A stretch of DNA of 33,326 bases, from assembly GCA_026989135.1 (NCBI GenBank), contig JALSJZ010000014.1, positions 1 through 33,326 on the forward strand. Reading direction: 5' to 3'. The stretch's first letter is position 1, and every line of letters begins with the position of its first letter. Of the stretch, positions 1 to 7,123 are shown one piece after another. The position numbers were made by a program, and so were the translations under genes. Origin of the DNA: Sedimenticola sp. (GTDB lineage Bacteria > Pseudomonadota > Gammaproteobacteria > Chromatiales > Chromatiaceae). The notes beneath the pieces were generated by a model. The model was not told the origin of the DNA and did no database searches. It saw only the letters and a program-made list of their open reading frames with translations.

Positions 1-2
1 AT

Positions 3-830
3 TCACAAAAGAAAGAACTATTTGAACAAACCGTACAAAAGCATATTGCTTTTTCTACTAAAATTGATGAGCTGATTACTGATTTTTCACTGGTGCATGA
101 CGATATAGAAATAAAAATAGAAAAAATATACCGTCATGATAAATGCAAAGAGCTGCTAACTGATTTTATTAACCTCCAAAGTTATGGTAGGAAAAACTTC
201 GTTGATGACTGGGGCGGTGAGTACGAGAATAATGTCAAATCAAAGGTTGAAAATTTTCTACAAGATGCGTTAGAAAACAAAATAGCATTGAAAAAATATA
301 AAGAAGTCAAAGATTTAGCAAAAGGCTTGTTGACGGAAAATTGGTTTTCAATTTCTTATGAGCTAACCTACCAGAATGATACTTTTAACAAAATGTCAGA
401 TGGCAAAAAAGCCTTTGTCATTCTAAAGCTGTTATTGGAATTTAGTCATAAAGAATGCCCTATTCTAATAGATCAACCCGAAGACAGTTTAGACAATCGA
501 GCTATTTATAATGAGTTGGTTGCTTATTTGAAGCAAAAGAAAAAAGACCGACAAATTATATTGGTCACGCATAATGCAAATATAGTTGTTAATGCTGATG
601 CAGAAGAAGTGATTGTTGCCAATCAGCACGGAGAAGACTCAAAGAATAAGGACGGTATTAAGTTCCAGTATATTACAGGCAGCCTTGAAAACACGAAGCC
701 GATAGAAGCAAATCTTGATATTATCCTGCAATCTCAAGGTATAAGGGAGCATGTATGTGAAATATTAGAAGGTGGTACAGAAGCGTTTAAGAAAAGGGAG
801 AATAAATATGCGATTGGAGATGCGAAATGA
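3..830 (+). CDS. ABC/SMC-like ATPase, C-terminal part (5' truncated by window)
   Basis: The frame is open from base 3 to the TGA at 828-830, so the start lies outside the window; the internal GTG at 93 is not a believable start because the frame continues upstream. What is visible is the C-terminal half of an ABC-type ATPase head: an ABC-signature-like MSDGKK, Walker B ILIDQPED, the D-loop SLDN and the H-loop LVTHN. This arrangement with DQPED and THNANI resembles TrlF/Spaf_1101-type AAA-like ATPases often found beside type I restriction genes; that family assignment is from memory and not certain. The stop overlaps the next ATG by 4 nt (ATGA), so it is translationally coupled to the RhuM gene and shares an operon with hsdR. 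The missing N-terminus (P-loop, and a PHP nuclease domain if it is TrlF) would decide its role. AT-rich like the rest of the island. Confidence 0.75.
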   Translation, partial: SQKKELFEQTVQKHIAFSTKIDELITDFSLVHDDIEIKIEKIYRHDKCKELLTDFINLQSYGRKNFVDDWGGEYENNVKSKVENFLQDALENKIALKKYKEVKDLAKGLLTENWFSISYELTYQNDTFNKMSDGKKAFVILKLLLEFSHKECPILIDQPEDSLDNRAIYNELVAYLKQKKKDRQIILVTHNANIVVNADAEEVIVANQHGEDSKNKDGIKFQYITGSLENTKPIEANLDIILQSQGIREHVCEILEGGTEAFKKRENKYAIGDAK

Positions 831-1870
831 CTCATTCATCCAACCAATCCGAAATCGTCCTCTACACCACCCCAGACGGCACAGTCAAAATCGACACCAT
901 TTTTCAAGATGAAACCATCTGGCTAACCCAAAAAAAGATGGCAGAACTCTTTGATGTAAAACGCCCAGCCATCACAAAACACTTGAAAAACATCTTTGAA
1001 AGCGGAGAATTAGAAGAAAAAGTGGTTGGTTCCATTTTGGAACATACCACTCAACACGGGGCAATTGCGGGTAAAACCCAAACTAAGGCCGTTAAATATT
1101 ATAATCTCGATGCCATTATTGCGGTGGGCTATCGAGTTAATTCCAAACGGGCGACCCAGTTTAGAATATGGGCGACCCATATACTCAAAGAATACATTAT
1201 CAAAGGCTTTGCCATGGATGATGACCGCTTGAAGCAGGTCGATAAATGGGATTACTTTGACGAATGGTTGGAACGAATCCGGGATATTCGGGCTTCGGAA
1301 AAACGCTTTTACCAGAAAATAAAGGATATTTACACCACCGCTATTGATTATGACAAAAGCTCCAGACAGGCACAGATTTTCTTTAAAAAAGTACAGAATA
1401 AAATGCTTTGGGCGACCACAGGAAAAACGGCGGCTGAACTGATCGAAGCCAGAAGCAATTCTGATAAAACCAATATGGGGCTGACTTCATGGCGAGGTTC
1501 GATTGTAAGAAAACAGGATGTTGCCATTGCCAAGAATTATCTGAAACAAGATGAAATCAAAGACCTGAATGAAATCGTTACCATGTATCTGGATTATGCC
1601 GAAAGACAGGCACGCAAAAGACAAACCGTTACCATGGCACAATGGGCGGATAAACTGGATGGCTTTTTGGAATTTAATGAGCAGGAAATTTTGACCCATG
1701 CAGGGAAAGTGAAAGCCGAAGTCGCCAAAAAAATTGCCGAACAGCGTTACAATGAGTTTGATAATAAACGCAAAAGAGCAGAAGCATTGGCAGCGGACGA
1801 AGAAGATTTGAGACAGCTTGAAGAGATAGAGAAGAAACTGCTTGAAAATCGGGGAAAACAGGATGAATGA
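827..1870 (+). CDS. RhuM-family protein
   Basis: A 347-residue protein matching the RhuM (Virulence_RhuM) family by its opening strands, the segment LTQKKMAELFDVKRPAITKH (a helix-turn-helix-like stretch near residues 34-55), the Bro/KilA-N-like AIIAVGYRVNSKRATQFRIW and the YIIKGFAMDDDRL ending of the conserved region. The C-terminal third is charged and probably coiled coil. Start ATG at 827 has GGAG seven bases upstream within the previous gene and overlaps its stop by 4 nt; its own stop overlaps hsdR by 8 nt. RhuM genes are well known as passengers between type I restriction genes, where their biochemical role is unknown. The name 'virulence protein' comes from a Salmonella pathogenicity island and says nothing about function here. 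Confidence 0.9.
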   Translation: MTHSSNQSEIVLYTTPDGTVKIDTIFQDETIWLTQKKMAELFDVKRPAITKHLKNIFESGELEEKVVGSILEHTTQHGAIAGKTQTKAVKYYNLDAIIAVGYRVNSKRATQFRIWATHILKEYIIKGFAMDDDRLKQVDKWDYFDEWLERIRDIRASEKRFYQKIKDIYTTAIDYDKSSRQAQIFFKKVQNKMLWATTGKTAAELIEARSNSDKTNMGLTSWRGSIVRKQDVAIAKNYLKQDEIKDLNEIVTMYLDYAERQARKRQTVTMAQWADKLDGFLEFNEQEILTHAGKVKAEVAKKIAEQRYNEFDNKRKRAEALAADEEDLRQLEEIEKKLLENRGKQDE

Positions 1871-4262
1871 AGCCGAAACCAGAGCAGAGTTAATCGACCC
1901 GAAACTTAAAAGCAGTGGTTGGGGTATGGTCGAGGGTTCAAGAATCTTGCGTGAACGCAATGTCTGTAAAATAACCGATGGCAAAATACAGGTTGGCGGT
2001 GGCAGGAAAAAACCGCTGATTGCTGATTATATTTTGGTTTATAAAGGCATCAAGCTGGCAGTAGTCGAGGCGAAAAGCGATGAATTGCAAGTTGGTGAAG
2101 GCGTAGCACAAGCCAAGCTCTATGCGGGGAAGCTCAACCTTGAAACCACCTATTCCACCAACGGCAAAGAGATTTATCAAATTTGCTTAAAAACAGGCGA
2201 AGAAAAACGGGTTGATGATTTTCTGTCACCTCAAGCCTTATGGGATAAAACCTATAGCGATCAAAATGACTGGCGGGATAAATTTGCGTCCATCCCCTTT
2301 GAAGATAAAAGTGGCACATGGCAACTGCGTTATTATCAGGAAATTGCGGTTAAAAACACCCTTGAAGCCATCGCCCAAAATAAAAATAGAATTCTTTTAA
2401 CCCTTGCCACTGGTACAGGGAAAACGGCCATTGCATTTCAAATTGCTTGGAAGCTGTTTCAAACCCGCTGGAACCTGAATCGTGATGGCAAAAGACGACC
2501 TAGAGTATTATTCCTTGCCGACCGCAATATATTGGCAGATCAGGCATTTAATTCATTTTCAGCTTTTCCCGATGATGCCATGGTTCGCATCAAACCCAAA
2601 GAGGTTAAGAAAACAGGAAAAGTGCCGACCAATGGCAGTATCTTTTTTACTATCTTCCAGTCATTTATGTCTGGCAGAGATGCGCAAGGAAACCCAGAGC
2701 CCTACTTTGGCGAATATCCAAGAGATTATTTTGATTTTATCATCATTGATGAGTGCCACAGAGGTGGTGCAAATGATGAGGGTAACTGGCGAGGTATTTT
2801 AGATTATTTCTCCCCAGCCGTTCAACTGGGTTTAACGGCAACACCCAAGCGAAAGGATAATGTGGATACTTACGCCTATTTTGGTGAGCCTGTTTACATC
2901 TACTCGTTAAAAGAAGGCATCAATGATGGATTTTTAACGCCGTTTAAAGTCAAGCGCATTAAGACAACATTGGATGACTACATCTATACGCCTGATGACA
3001 ATATTATTGAGGGTGAAGTTGAAGAAGGCAGGCTATATGAGGAAGACGATTTCAATAAAATCATTGAGATCAAGGAACGCGAGGTGAAACGGGTTCAGAT
3101 TTATATGGATGAAGCCAACCCAGATGATAAAACCATTATTTTCTGTGCCACTCAAGTTCATGCGGCAGCAGTTAGAGATTTGGTAAATCAGTATAAAAAC
3201 TCCACCGATGCAAATTATTGTGTGCGTGTTACCGCCAATGATGGCGAAATAGGCGAACAATTTTTACGAGCGTTTCAGGACAATGAAAAAACGATTCCGA
3301 CCGTTTTAACCACTTCACAGAAACTTTCCACGGGTGTAGATGCCCGAAACATACGCAATATTGTTTTAATGCGACCTGTGAATCAGATCATTGAATTTAA
3401 GCAAATCGTAGGGCGTGGAACACGACTTTTTGAAGGTAAAGAATTTTTTACAATTTATGATTTTGTCGATGCCTATCAACGGTTTTCTGATCCCGAATGG
3501 GATGGTGAACCTGTCGAAGAAGATCCCTGTAAGGTTTGTGGCAAAAACCCTTGTGTTTGTGAAAAAACACCGCCCAAGCCATGTCCTGAATGTGGAGAAT
3601 CACCTTGTATTTGTATCAAGGAGCCACCACCGCCTTGTGAAAAATGTGGGCAAAGCCCTTGTGTTTGTCCCAAAAAAGTTAAAATAAAGCTAAAAGACGG
3701 AAAAGAGAGAGAAATTCAACACATGGTTGCTACTTCTTTTTGGAGTGCAGATGGCAAGCCAATTTCAGCAGAAGAATTTTTAAATAATCTGTTTGGTGAG
3801 TTACCTAATTTATTTAAAAATGAAGACGAATTACGAACGCTGTGGAGTAATCCGCAAACCCGTAAAACACTATTGGAAAAACTGGATGAGGCGGGTTTTG
3901 GTAAAGATGAATTGGATACGCTGAAAAAATTAATTGATGCAGAAAAAAGCGATCTATACGATGTCCTGGAATATGTTTTTAATAGTGACATAAAGCCAAT
4001 CACCAGAGAAGAAAGGGTAACGAGAGCAAAGGCAACGATATTGGCATTTTTAAATAAAAGGCAACAGGAGTTTATTGAGTTTGTCCTGAATAAATATATT
4101 GAATCAGGTGTAGAAGAGCTTGCTCAAGAAAAATTACCTGTATTGCTTACCAACAAATATCATTCACTTGAAGATGCAAAGGAAATATTGGGAGAGGTGG
4201 CAGAAATCAGTTCTTTATTCATTGAATTCCAACAGCATTTATACTCTCAAAAGGTAGCGTAA
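1863..4262 (+). CDS. hsdR: Type I restriction enzyme R subunit (EcoEI type), HsdR
   Basis: The 799-residue motor and nuclease subunit of a type I restriction enzyme; it would translocate and cut DNA unmodified by the HsdM/HsdS partners, which are not in the window. Visible in order: nuclease motif with D55 and E69-A-K71 then a Q..Y element (residues 83-87), Walker A GTGKT (184-188), DECH (296-299), TATPKR (325-330), motif VI QIVGRGTR (514-521), a cysteine-rich linker (556-602) and the EcoEI C-terminal domain. All catalytic motifs are intact. I use ATG 1863 (GGGG and AGG just upstream) rather than TTG 1842, giving an 8-nt overlap with the RhuM gene. The linker has three copies of CxxCGxxPCxC. 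The stop lies 14 bases before an attC site, the position expected for the last gene of an integron cassette. Confidence 0.93.
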   Translation: MNEAETRAELIDPKLKSSGWGMVEGSRILRERNVCKITDGKIQVGGGRKKPLIADYILVYKGIKLAVVEAKSDELQVGEGVAQAKLYAGKLNLETTYSTNGKEIYQICLKTGEEKRVDDFLSPQALWDKTYSDQNDWRDKFASIPFEDKSGTWQLRYYQEIAVKNTLEAIAQNKNRILLTLATGTGKTAIAFQIAWKLFQTRWNLNRDGKRRPRVLFLADRNILADQAFNSFSAFPDDAMVRIKPKEVKKTGKVPTNGSIFFTIFQSFMSGRDAQGNPEPYFGEYPRDYFDFIIIDECHRGGANDEGNWRGILDYFSPAVQLGLTATPKRKDNVDTYAYFGEPVYIYSLKEGINDGFLTPFKVKRIKTTLDDYIYTPDDNIIEGEVEEGRLYEEDDFNKIIEIKEREVKRVQIYMDEANPDDKTIIFCATQVHAAAVRDLVNQYKNSTDANYCVRVTANDGEIGEQFLRAFQDNEKTIPTVLTTSQKLSTGVDARNIRNIVLMRPVNQIIEFKQIVGRGTRLFEGKEFFTIYDFVDAYQRFSDPEWDGEPVEEDPCKVCGKNPCVCEKTPPKPCPECGESPCICIKEPPPPCEKCGQSPCVCPKKVKIKLKDGKEREIQHMVATSFWSADGKPISAEEFLNNLFGELPNLFKNEDELRTLWSNPQTRKTLLEKLDEAGFGKDELDTLKKLIDAEKSDLYDVLEYVFNSDIKPITREERVTRAKATILAFLNKRQQEFIEFVLNKYIESGVEELAQEKLPVLLTNKYHSLEDAKEILGEVAEISSLFIEFQQHLYSQKVA

Positions 4263-4275
4263 GTGCATAAAGAAG

Positions 4276-4367
4276 GGCTAACAAAAGCATCCAGCGGACA
4301 GCCAAAAGCTGCGCCGCTCGTGCCTCGCTCTGCATCTTTTGTCTGCCGCTGATGCAAAGCGTTAGAT
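4276..4367 (+). other. Integron attC recombination site (attC1)
   Basis: Starts with GGCTAAC (R''-like, 4276-4282) and ends with AAAGCGTTAGATGC, in which GTTAGAT (4361-4367) fits the GTTRRRY core exactly. Between them is an imperfect palindrome: GCATCCAGCGGACAG at 4288-4302 against CTGCCGCTGATGC at 4343-4355, with an unpaired C in the left arm as expected of extrahelical bases in attC. The AAGCGTTAGATGC end is of the kind seen in classical cassette attC sites. It begins 14 bases after the hsdR stop, and the core overlaps the stop codon of the reversed ccdB gene. Confidence 0.85.
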
Positions 4368-4679
4368 GCCCGAAATGAGCATGTCGATAGCACCAAGAAT
4401 TTCGTAACGAAAACTTTCCAAAGAGGTTACTTCGGTTTTTAGAATTGAGCTTGGAACCGCGGTCATTTGGTGAGTAAGTAATACAAAGTCACCCTCATCA
4501 AGGTGAATGACTGGGCACAATCTTTTTGCGTCGGTATTGTTCAAAGAACCGTGCGGAGACAAGGGGATTACCAGGCGGGAACTTAAATCGCTTAGCAACA
4601 AATTTTGAACATCAATGAAATAGGGGTAAGCATCATTTGATGCGCTATCTTCATTTTTATAGAGTGTAAATTGAGCCAT
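4362..4679 (-). CDS. ccdB: CcdB-family gyrase-poison toxin
   Basis: A 105-residue CcdB toxin: opening MAQFTLYKN, YPYFIDVQ, RLVIPL, CPVIHLDEGDF and the C-terminal helix ending AIDMLISGI align along the whole family length. Known members poison DNA gyrase until neutralised by CcdA. In F-plasmid CcdB the last three residues are WGI and are needed for poisoning; here they are SGI, so the tryptophan is replaced. I recall that Vibrio chromosomal-integron CcdB proteins also lack it, so this may be a subfamily trait rather than loss of function. Its ATG shares one base with the ccdA stop (TAATG), giving tight coupling. Its own TAA (4364-4362) lies within the attC1 core GTTAGAT, so the gene fills the cassette to its edge. 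It is reversed relative to the array. Confidence 0.92.
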   Translation of the reverse strand: MAQFTLYKNEDSASNDAYPYFIDVQNLLLSDLSSRLVIPLSPHGSLNNTDAKRLCPVIHLDEGDFVLLTHQMTAVPSSILKTEVTSLESFRYEILGAIDMLISGI

Positions 4680-4924
4680 TAAAAGTATCGGTAGGCATCG
4701 GAGAACAAACCTTTATTATTTGCCAGTTCGTTCAATTCTCTAATGGCCTTTTTGTTATTTTTCAGCCAGTTATCTCGCTCCGTTCGTCTCAGCTCATCTT
4801 CAAGCGCATGTTCCAATGTAGCTGAAAGGTTGATCTTTAATCTTCTTGCCTTTGAAAGTAAGTCACTGTTTATGCTTAGGTTTGTAGCTTTCTTGGAAGC
4901 ATTCTCATCATATAAATGTGGCAT
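4679..4924 (-). CDS. ccdA: CcdA-family antitoxin
   Basis: An 81-residue antitoxin. The N-terminal part (NLSINSDLLSKARRLKINLS followed by ATLEHALEDEL) is the ribbon-helix-helix-like DNA-binding and dimerisation module; the C-terminal part, ending LFSDAYRYF, is the flexible toxin-binding tail comparable to SFADENRDW in F CcdA. ATG at 4924 is chosen because GGAG lies eight bases upstream and residues before it do not match the family; the frame stays open upstream to 4999 without a good start. The stop overlaps the ccdB start by one base. A perfect palindrome 20 bases upstream is the likely autoregulatory operator. Together with ccdB this is a stabilising toxin-antitoxin cassette. Confidence 0.9.
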   Translation of the reverse strand: MPHLYDENASKKATNLSINSDLLSKARRLKINLSATLEHALEDELRRTERDNWLKNNKKAIRELNELANNKGLFSDAYRYF

Positions 4925-4943
4925 GAAATTTACTCCGCATAGT

Positions 4944-4968
4944 TTATGCGCATGTATGATGCGCATAA
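4944..4968 (-). promoter_or_regulatory. Probable CcdA/CcdAB operator palindrome
   Basis: Perfect inverted repeat TTATGCGCAT (4944-4953), 5-base spacer, ATGCGCATAA (4959-4968), located 20 bases upstream of the ccdA start. Type II antitoxins with this fold repress their own promoter through such palindromes. A weak sigma70-like promoter on the minus strand (TTGCTA with ATACAT 17 bases on) would overlap it. Confidence 0.65.
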
Positions 4969-4989
4969 TTAATGTAGCAAAAGCAAGGA

Positions 4990-5086
4990 CATCTAACAAG
5001 GCCAGTCAACTCAGACATACCTCCGCAGCGTTTGTTTCGTGCTTTAATAGCACAATACAAACACCACTACGGCACGCAGGTTAATA
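4990..5086 (+). other. attC-like site of the ccdAB cassette (attC2, diverged)
   Basis: CATCTAAC at 4990-4997 is exactly complementary to GTTAGATG at the start of the same cassette (4361-4368), which is the pairing expected of the R'' and R' boxes of a single gene cassette. It is followed by a hairpin at 5030-5062 (GTTTGT, TTC, GTGCT / AGCAC, AAT, ACAAAC) flanked by weaker pairing (ACCTCCG against CGG and AGGT). The far end, GTTAATA at 5080-5086, departs from GTTRRRY, so the exact right boundary is uncertain. Confidence 0.55.
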
Positions 5087-5183
5087 GCGACATTATGTGA
5101 AAGCAAAATTAGTTATTGGGTGAAAACCCATGAAAAAGCAATCTGTGAATGCCAAAACTTATATGGGGTTGTAAAAATTAAGC

Positions 5184-5531
5184 ATGTCATTTTCTGAATT
5201 TGAAGTTAAGCGATATGAAAAGGTAATACGAGAGTTTGTCAGTAAACGACGCCCTCCTGTGCACTTGCGAAACGAGGTGGATATAGGATTTCGTTTGGCA
5301 GGGCAAAGCATTGAAATATTCGAGATCAGGGCGGCGTGGGATAATCCAAAGGAAAAAATAGAACAGCCAGTTGCAAAAGCCACATATGTCAAAAGGCAGA
5401 ATTTGTGGAGAATTTATTGGATGAAATCAGACTTTAAATGGCATAAGTATGAGCCAGAGTTTGAGGTTAGTGAGCTGGTTAAATTTGTTGCTATTGTTGA
5501 TAACGATCAATATGGGTGCTTTTGGGGATAA
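5184..5531 (+). CDS. DUF3024 domain protein (cassette gene)
   Basis: A 115-residue protein of the DUF3024 family: R-RPP-HLRNEVD-GF near the N-terminus, the strand IEIFEIRAAWDNP, and KRQNLWRIYWMKSDFKWHKYEP are family hallmarks. Function is unknown; a small alpha/beta protein with a highly charged, aromatic-rich core. Members often occur as stand-alone genes in integron arrays and genomic islands, which fits here: it sits between two attC-like structures, in array orientation, and is AT-rich. The ATG at 5184 has no strong Shine-Dalgarno sequence; GGGG occurs 16 bases upstream. The 100 bases before it hold a small hairpin (TGGGT, GAAA loop, ACCCA at 5117-5130) but no clear promoter. Confidence 0.85.
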   Translation: MSFSEFEVKRYEKVIREFVSKRRPPVHLRNEVDIGFRLAGQSIEIFEIRAAWDNPKEKIEQPVAKATYVKRQNLWRIYWMKSDFKWHKYEPEFEVSELVKFVAIVDNDQYGCFWG

Positions 5532-5542
5532 TTCACACACAA

Positions 5543-5615
5543 GGCGCTAATTCACCCGAATGGTAAAAAGCGCCGCTCGCTCTTGCTTTGCTTTTCATCG
5601 CCGGTAATCTGCGAC
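5543..5615 (+). other. Degenerate attC-like hairpin after the DUF3024 gene (attC3)
   Basis: Twelve bases after the DUF3024 stop comes GGCGCTAATT (R''-like), then ATTCACCCGAATGGTAAAAAGC (split: 5550-5571) whose pieces pair imperfectly with GCTTTTCATCGCCGGTAATC at 5590-5609. No GTTRRRY core follows. I read it as the decayed last attC of the run; AT-rich DNA stops here and GC-rich chromosomal DNA begins. Confidence 0.45.
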
Positions 5616-5633
5616 ACTACGGGGCGGAAGCAC

Positions 5634-6482
5634 TTAGCCGGTTGCAGGCAGTATCAGCTTCAGAACCTCTGCTGCCTGCTGCGGGATGCCATCCAGAACA
5701 GACTCTACATCCTGCTGGCTCAGCCCGGTGATCTGCCAGGCATGGGGGTTGACCCGCGCCAGGATCTCATCGGTACTTTCATCCAGGGTTTCGCACTCAG
5801 CCAGGATGCTGCTGATGTGGATGAGTGAGGTCTCAATTTTATATTCGGCTGCCAGTTCGGGCTGGTGATGATAGTGAGTAACGGTTTGAATGCTCTCGGG
5901 CAGATTCCAGTCACGGGTCAGCAGTGCGCCAACCTCGGTATGGGTAAAGCCGAGTATCTCCTGCTCTGTGGCAGAGAGGATGTCATAGTCGCCGTTGGTG
6001 GCAAGCAGGATCTCTCGCGCCTGCTCCGGAAGCCGAAGGTAGATGGGGAGGCGGCCAATATCGTGCAGCATGCCCTGCACAAAGAGCCGTTCACAGTGCA
6101 GGATATTGCACCGCTCTGCCAAGGTGCTGGCGACAATGCCAGTGTAGACCGACATGCCCCAAAACTCGCCCATATCCATCAGCTCACCCGGAATATCCTT
6201 GAAAATACGACCGGCCGAGGTAGCCAGTACCAGATCGTGCAGATCCGATGTGCCGACAATGGTGACCGCCCGGGAGATGGTTTCAATCGGGACGGGAATC
6301 CCGTAAAAGGAGCTGTTTACAATCCTCAGCAGTCGGGCGGAAAGATCCGTGTCCTGTGCAATGATCTTGCCGATGTCGAGGGCAGAGTGTCTGGGTGAGT
6401 TGATCATCTGGCTGATCTGCAGATAGGCCTGTGGCAGTGCAACCAGATTGTTGAGGTCTTTTACGAGTATTTCTGCGCTCAT
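5634..6482 (-). CDS. HDOD domain signalling protein
   Basis: A 282-residue single-domain HDOD protein. The N-terminal half (LVALPQAYLQISQMI, DIGKIIAQDTDLSARLLRIVNSSFYG, ISRAVTIVGTSDLHDLVLA) is the typical HDOD helical core; the segment FVQGMLHDIGRLPIYL keeps an HD dipeptide, although HDOD proteins as a class have lost most metal-binding residues of true HD phosphohydrolases. It has no receiver, GGDEF or EAL partner domain. Family members act in gammaproteobacterial signalling and motility regulation, partners usually unknown. ATG 6482 has no obvious Shine-Dalgarno sequence. It lies 91 bases downstream of the TudS-like gene on the same strand and may be cotranscribed. This is the first gene of the GC-rich backbone right of the cassette island. 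Confidence 0.88.
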   Translation of the reverse strand: MSAEILVKDLNNLVALPQAYLQISQMINSPRHSALDIGKIIAQDTDLSARLLRIVNSSFYGIPVPIETISRAVTIVGTSDLHDLVLATSAGRIFKDIPGELMDMGEFWGMSVYTGIVASTLAERCNILHCERLFVQGMLHDIGRLPIYLRLPEQAREILLATNGDYDILSATEQEILGFTHTEVGALLTRDWNLPESIQTVTHYHHQPELAAEYKIETSLIHISSILAECETLDESTDEILARVNPHAWQITGLSQQDVESVLDGIPQQAAEVLKLILPATG

Positions 6483-6573
6483 CTGTCAATTCTGTCGTTG
6501 GGGCGTATTTGGTTTTTACGCCGGGTTTAAGTGTGATCGTCTAATACGGGTGTCGGCCACCGGGGCTGAAACT

Positions 6574-7098
6574 TTAGATGCGGCACCGCTGAAGCGCATA
6601 CTGTTCTACCCGGTTTATGAAGGCATTTCGGCGTTTTGTATCAGCAATACCAATCTCGTCATCCACCGGCAGCCGAGGGTAGTGTTGGGTTACTGACCGG
6701 GTGAAGAGGCCTGCACCGTGGCTCTGGATCGCCCCATGCCGGTCAAAAACCGGGGTGTCCCGCAGGCCGCAGCTGGGTGAACGTGATTTAAGAATCAATC
6801 CCGAGAGGCTCTTGGCCTGTGCCAGCCAGCCATCAGAAAAGCGCATCAATGCAGCGGTGACATCCAGACTGGCATCCTCAACCCCCAGCGCCAAAGGGTG
6901 CAGGGGGCTGCCGGTCAGTCTGACCGGGGGGCGGGGGGTGCCCAGACCGGCCTCCACCTCGGGGCAGAGAGCGACTATCTCGAAGCGCCGGGTGAGGTGG
7001 TTGCAGATGGATTCGCTGAATCTGTCCGTGCCATCGTAACGGACGGGATTGCCCAGCAGGCAGCTGCTGACGGCTATCCGGGGGAGGGGAGCGGGCAT
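6574..7098 (-). CDS. DUF523 / 2-thiouracil desulfurase (TudS) family protein
   Basis: A 174-residue DUF523 protein. The three family cysteines are present: C13 in SSCLLG, C45 in LCPE and C110 in SPSCG, with E47 beside the second. In characterised TudS these cysteines hold a [4Fe-4S] cluster whose free iron takes sulfur from 2-thiouracil. The motifs RYDG and SGLILKSRSPSCG also match. The role in this organism is inferred: detoxification or salvage of thiolated bases. ATG 7098 is preceded by a weak AGG. Upstream, on the argG side, is a 160-bp palindromic element. Confidence 0.88.
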   Translation of the reverse strand: MPAPLPRIAVSSCLLGNPVRYDGTDRFSESICNHLTRRFEIVALCPEVEAGLGTPRPPVRLTGSPLHPLALGVEDASLDVTAALMRFSDGWLAQAKSLSGLILKSRSPSCGLRDTPVFDRHGAIQSHGAGLFTRSVTQHYPRLPVDDEIGIADTKRRNAFINRVEQYALQRCRI

Positions 7099-7123
7099 GG
7101 CTGCCTGATCCCGATATGGCCAG

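Noticed and set aside
5130-5174. 14-codon frame (starting MKKQSVN) before the DUF3024 gene
   Set aside because: Too short, no ribosome-binding site, overlaps the hairpin at 5117-5130; likely chance in AT-rich DNA.
5865-6398. 177-codon open frame on the plus strand
   Set aside because: Antisense to the HDOD gene; no family features.
6502-6522. Hairpin GGCGTA / TACGCC between the TudS and HDOD genes
   Set aside because: Six-base stem without a T-run on either strand; not a convincing terminator or operator.
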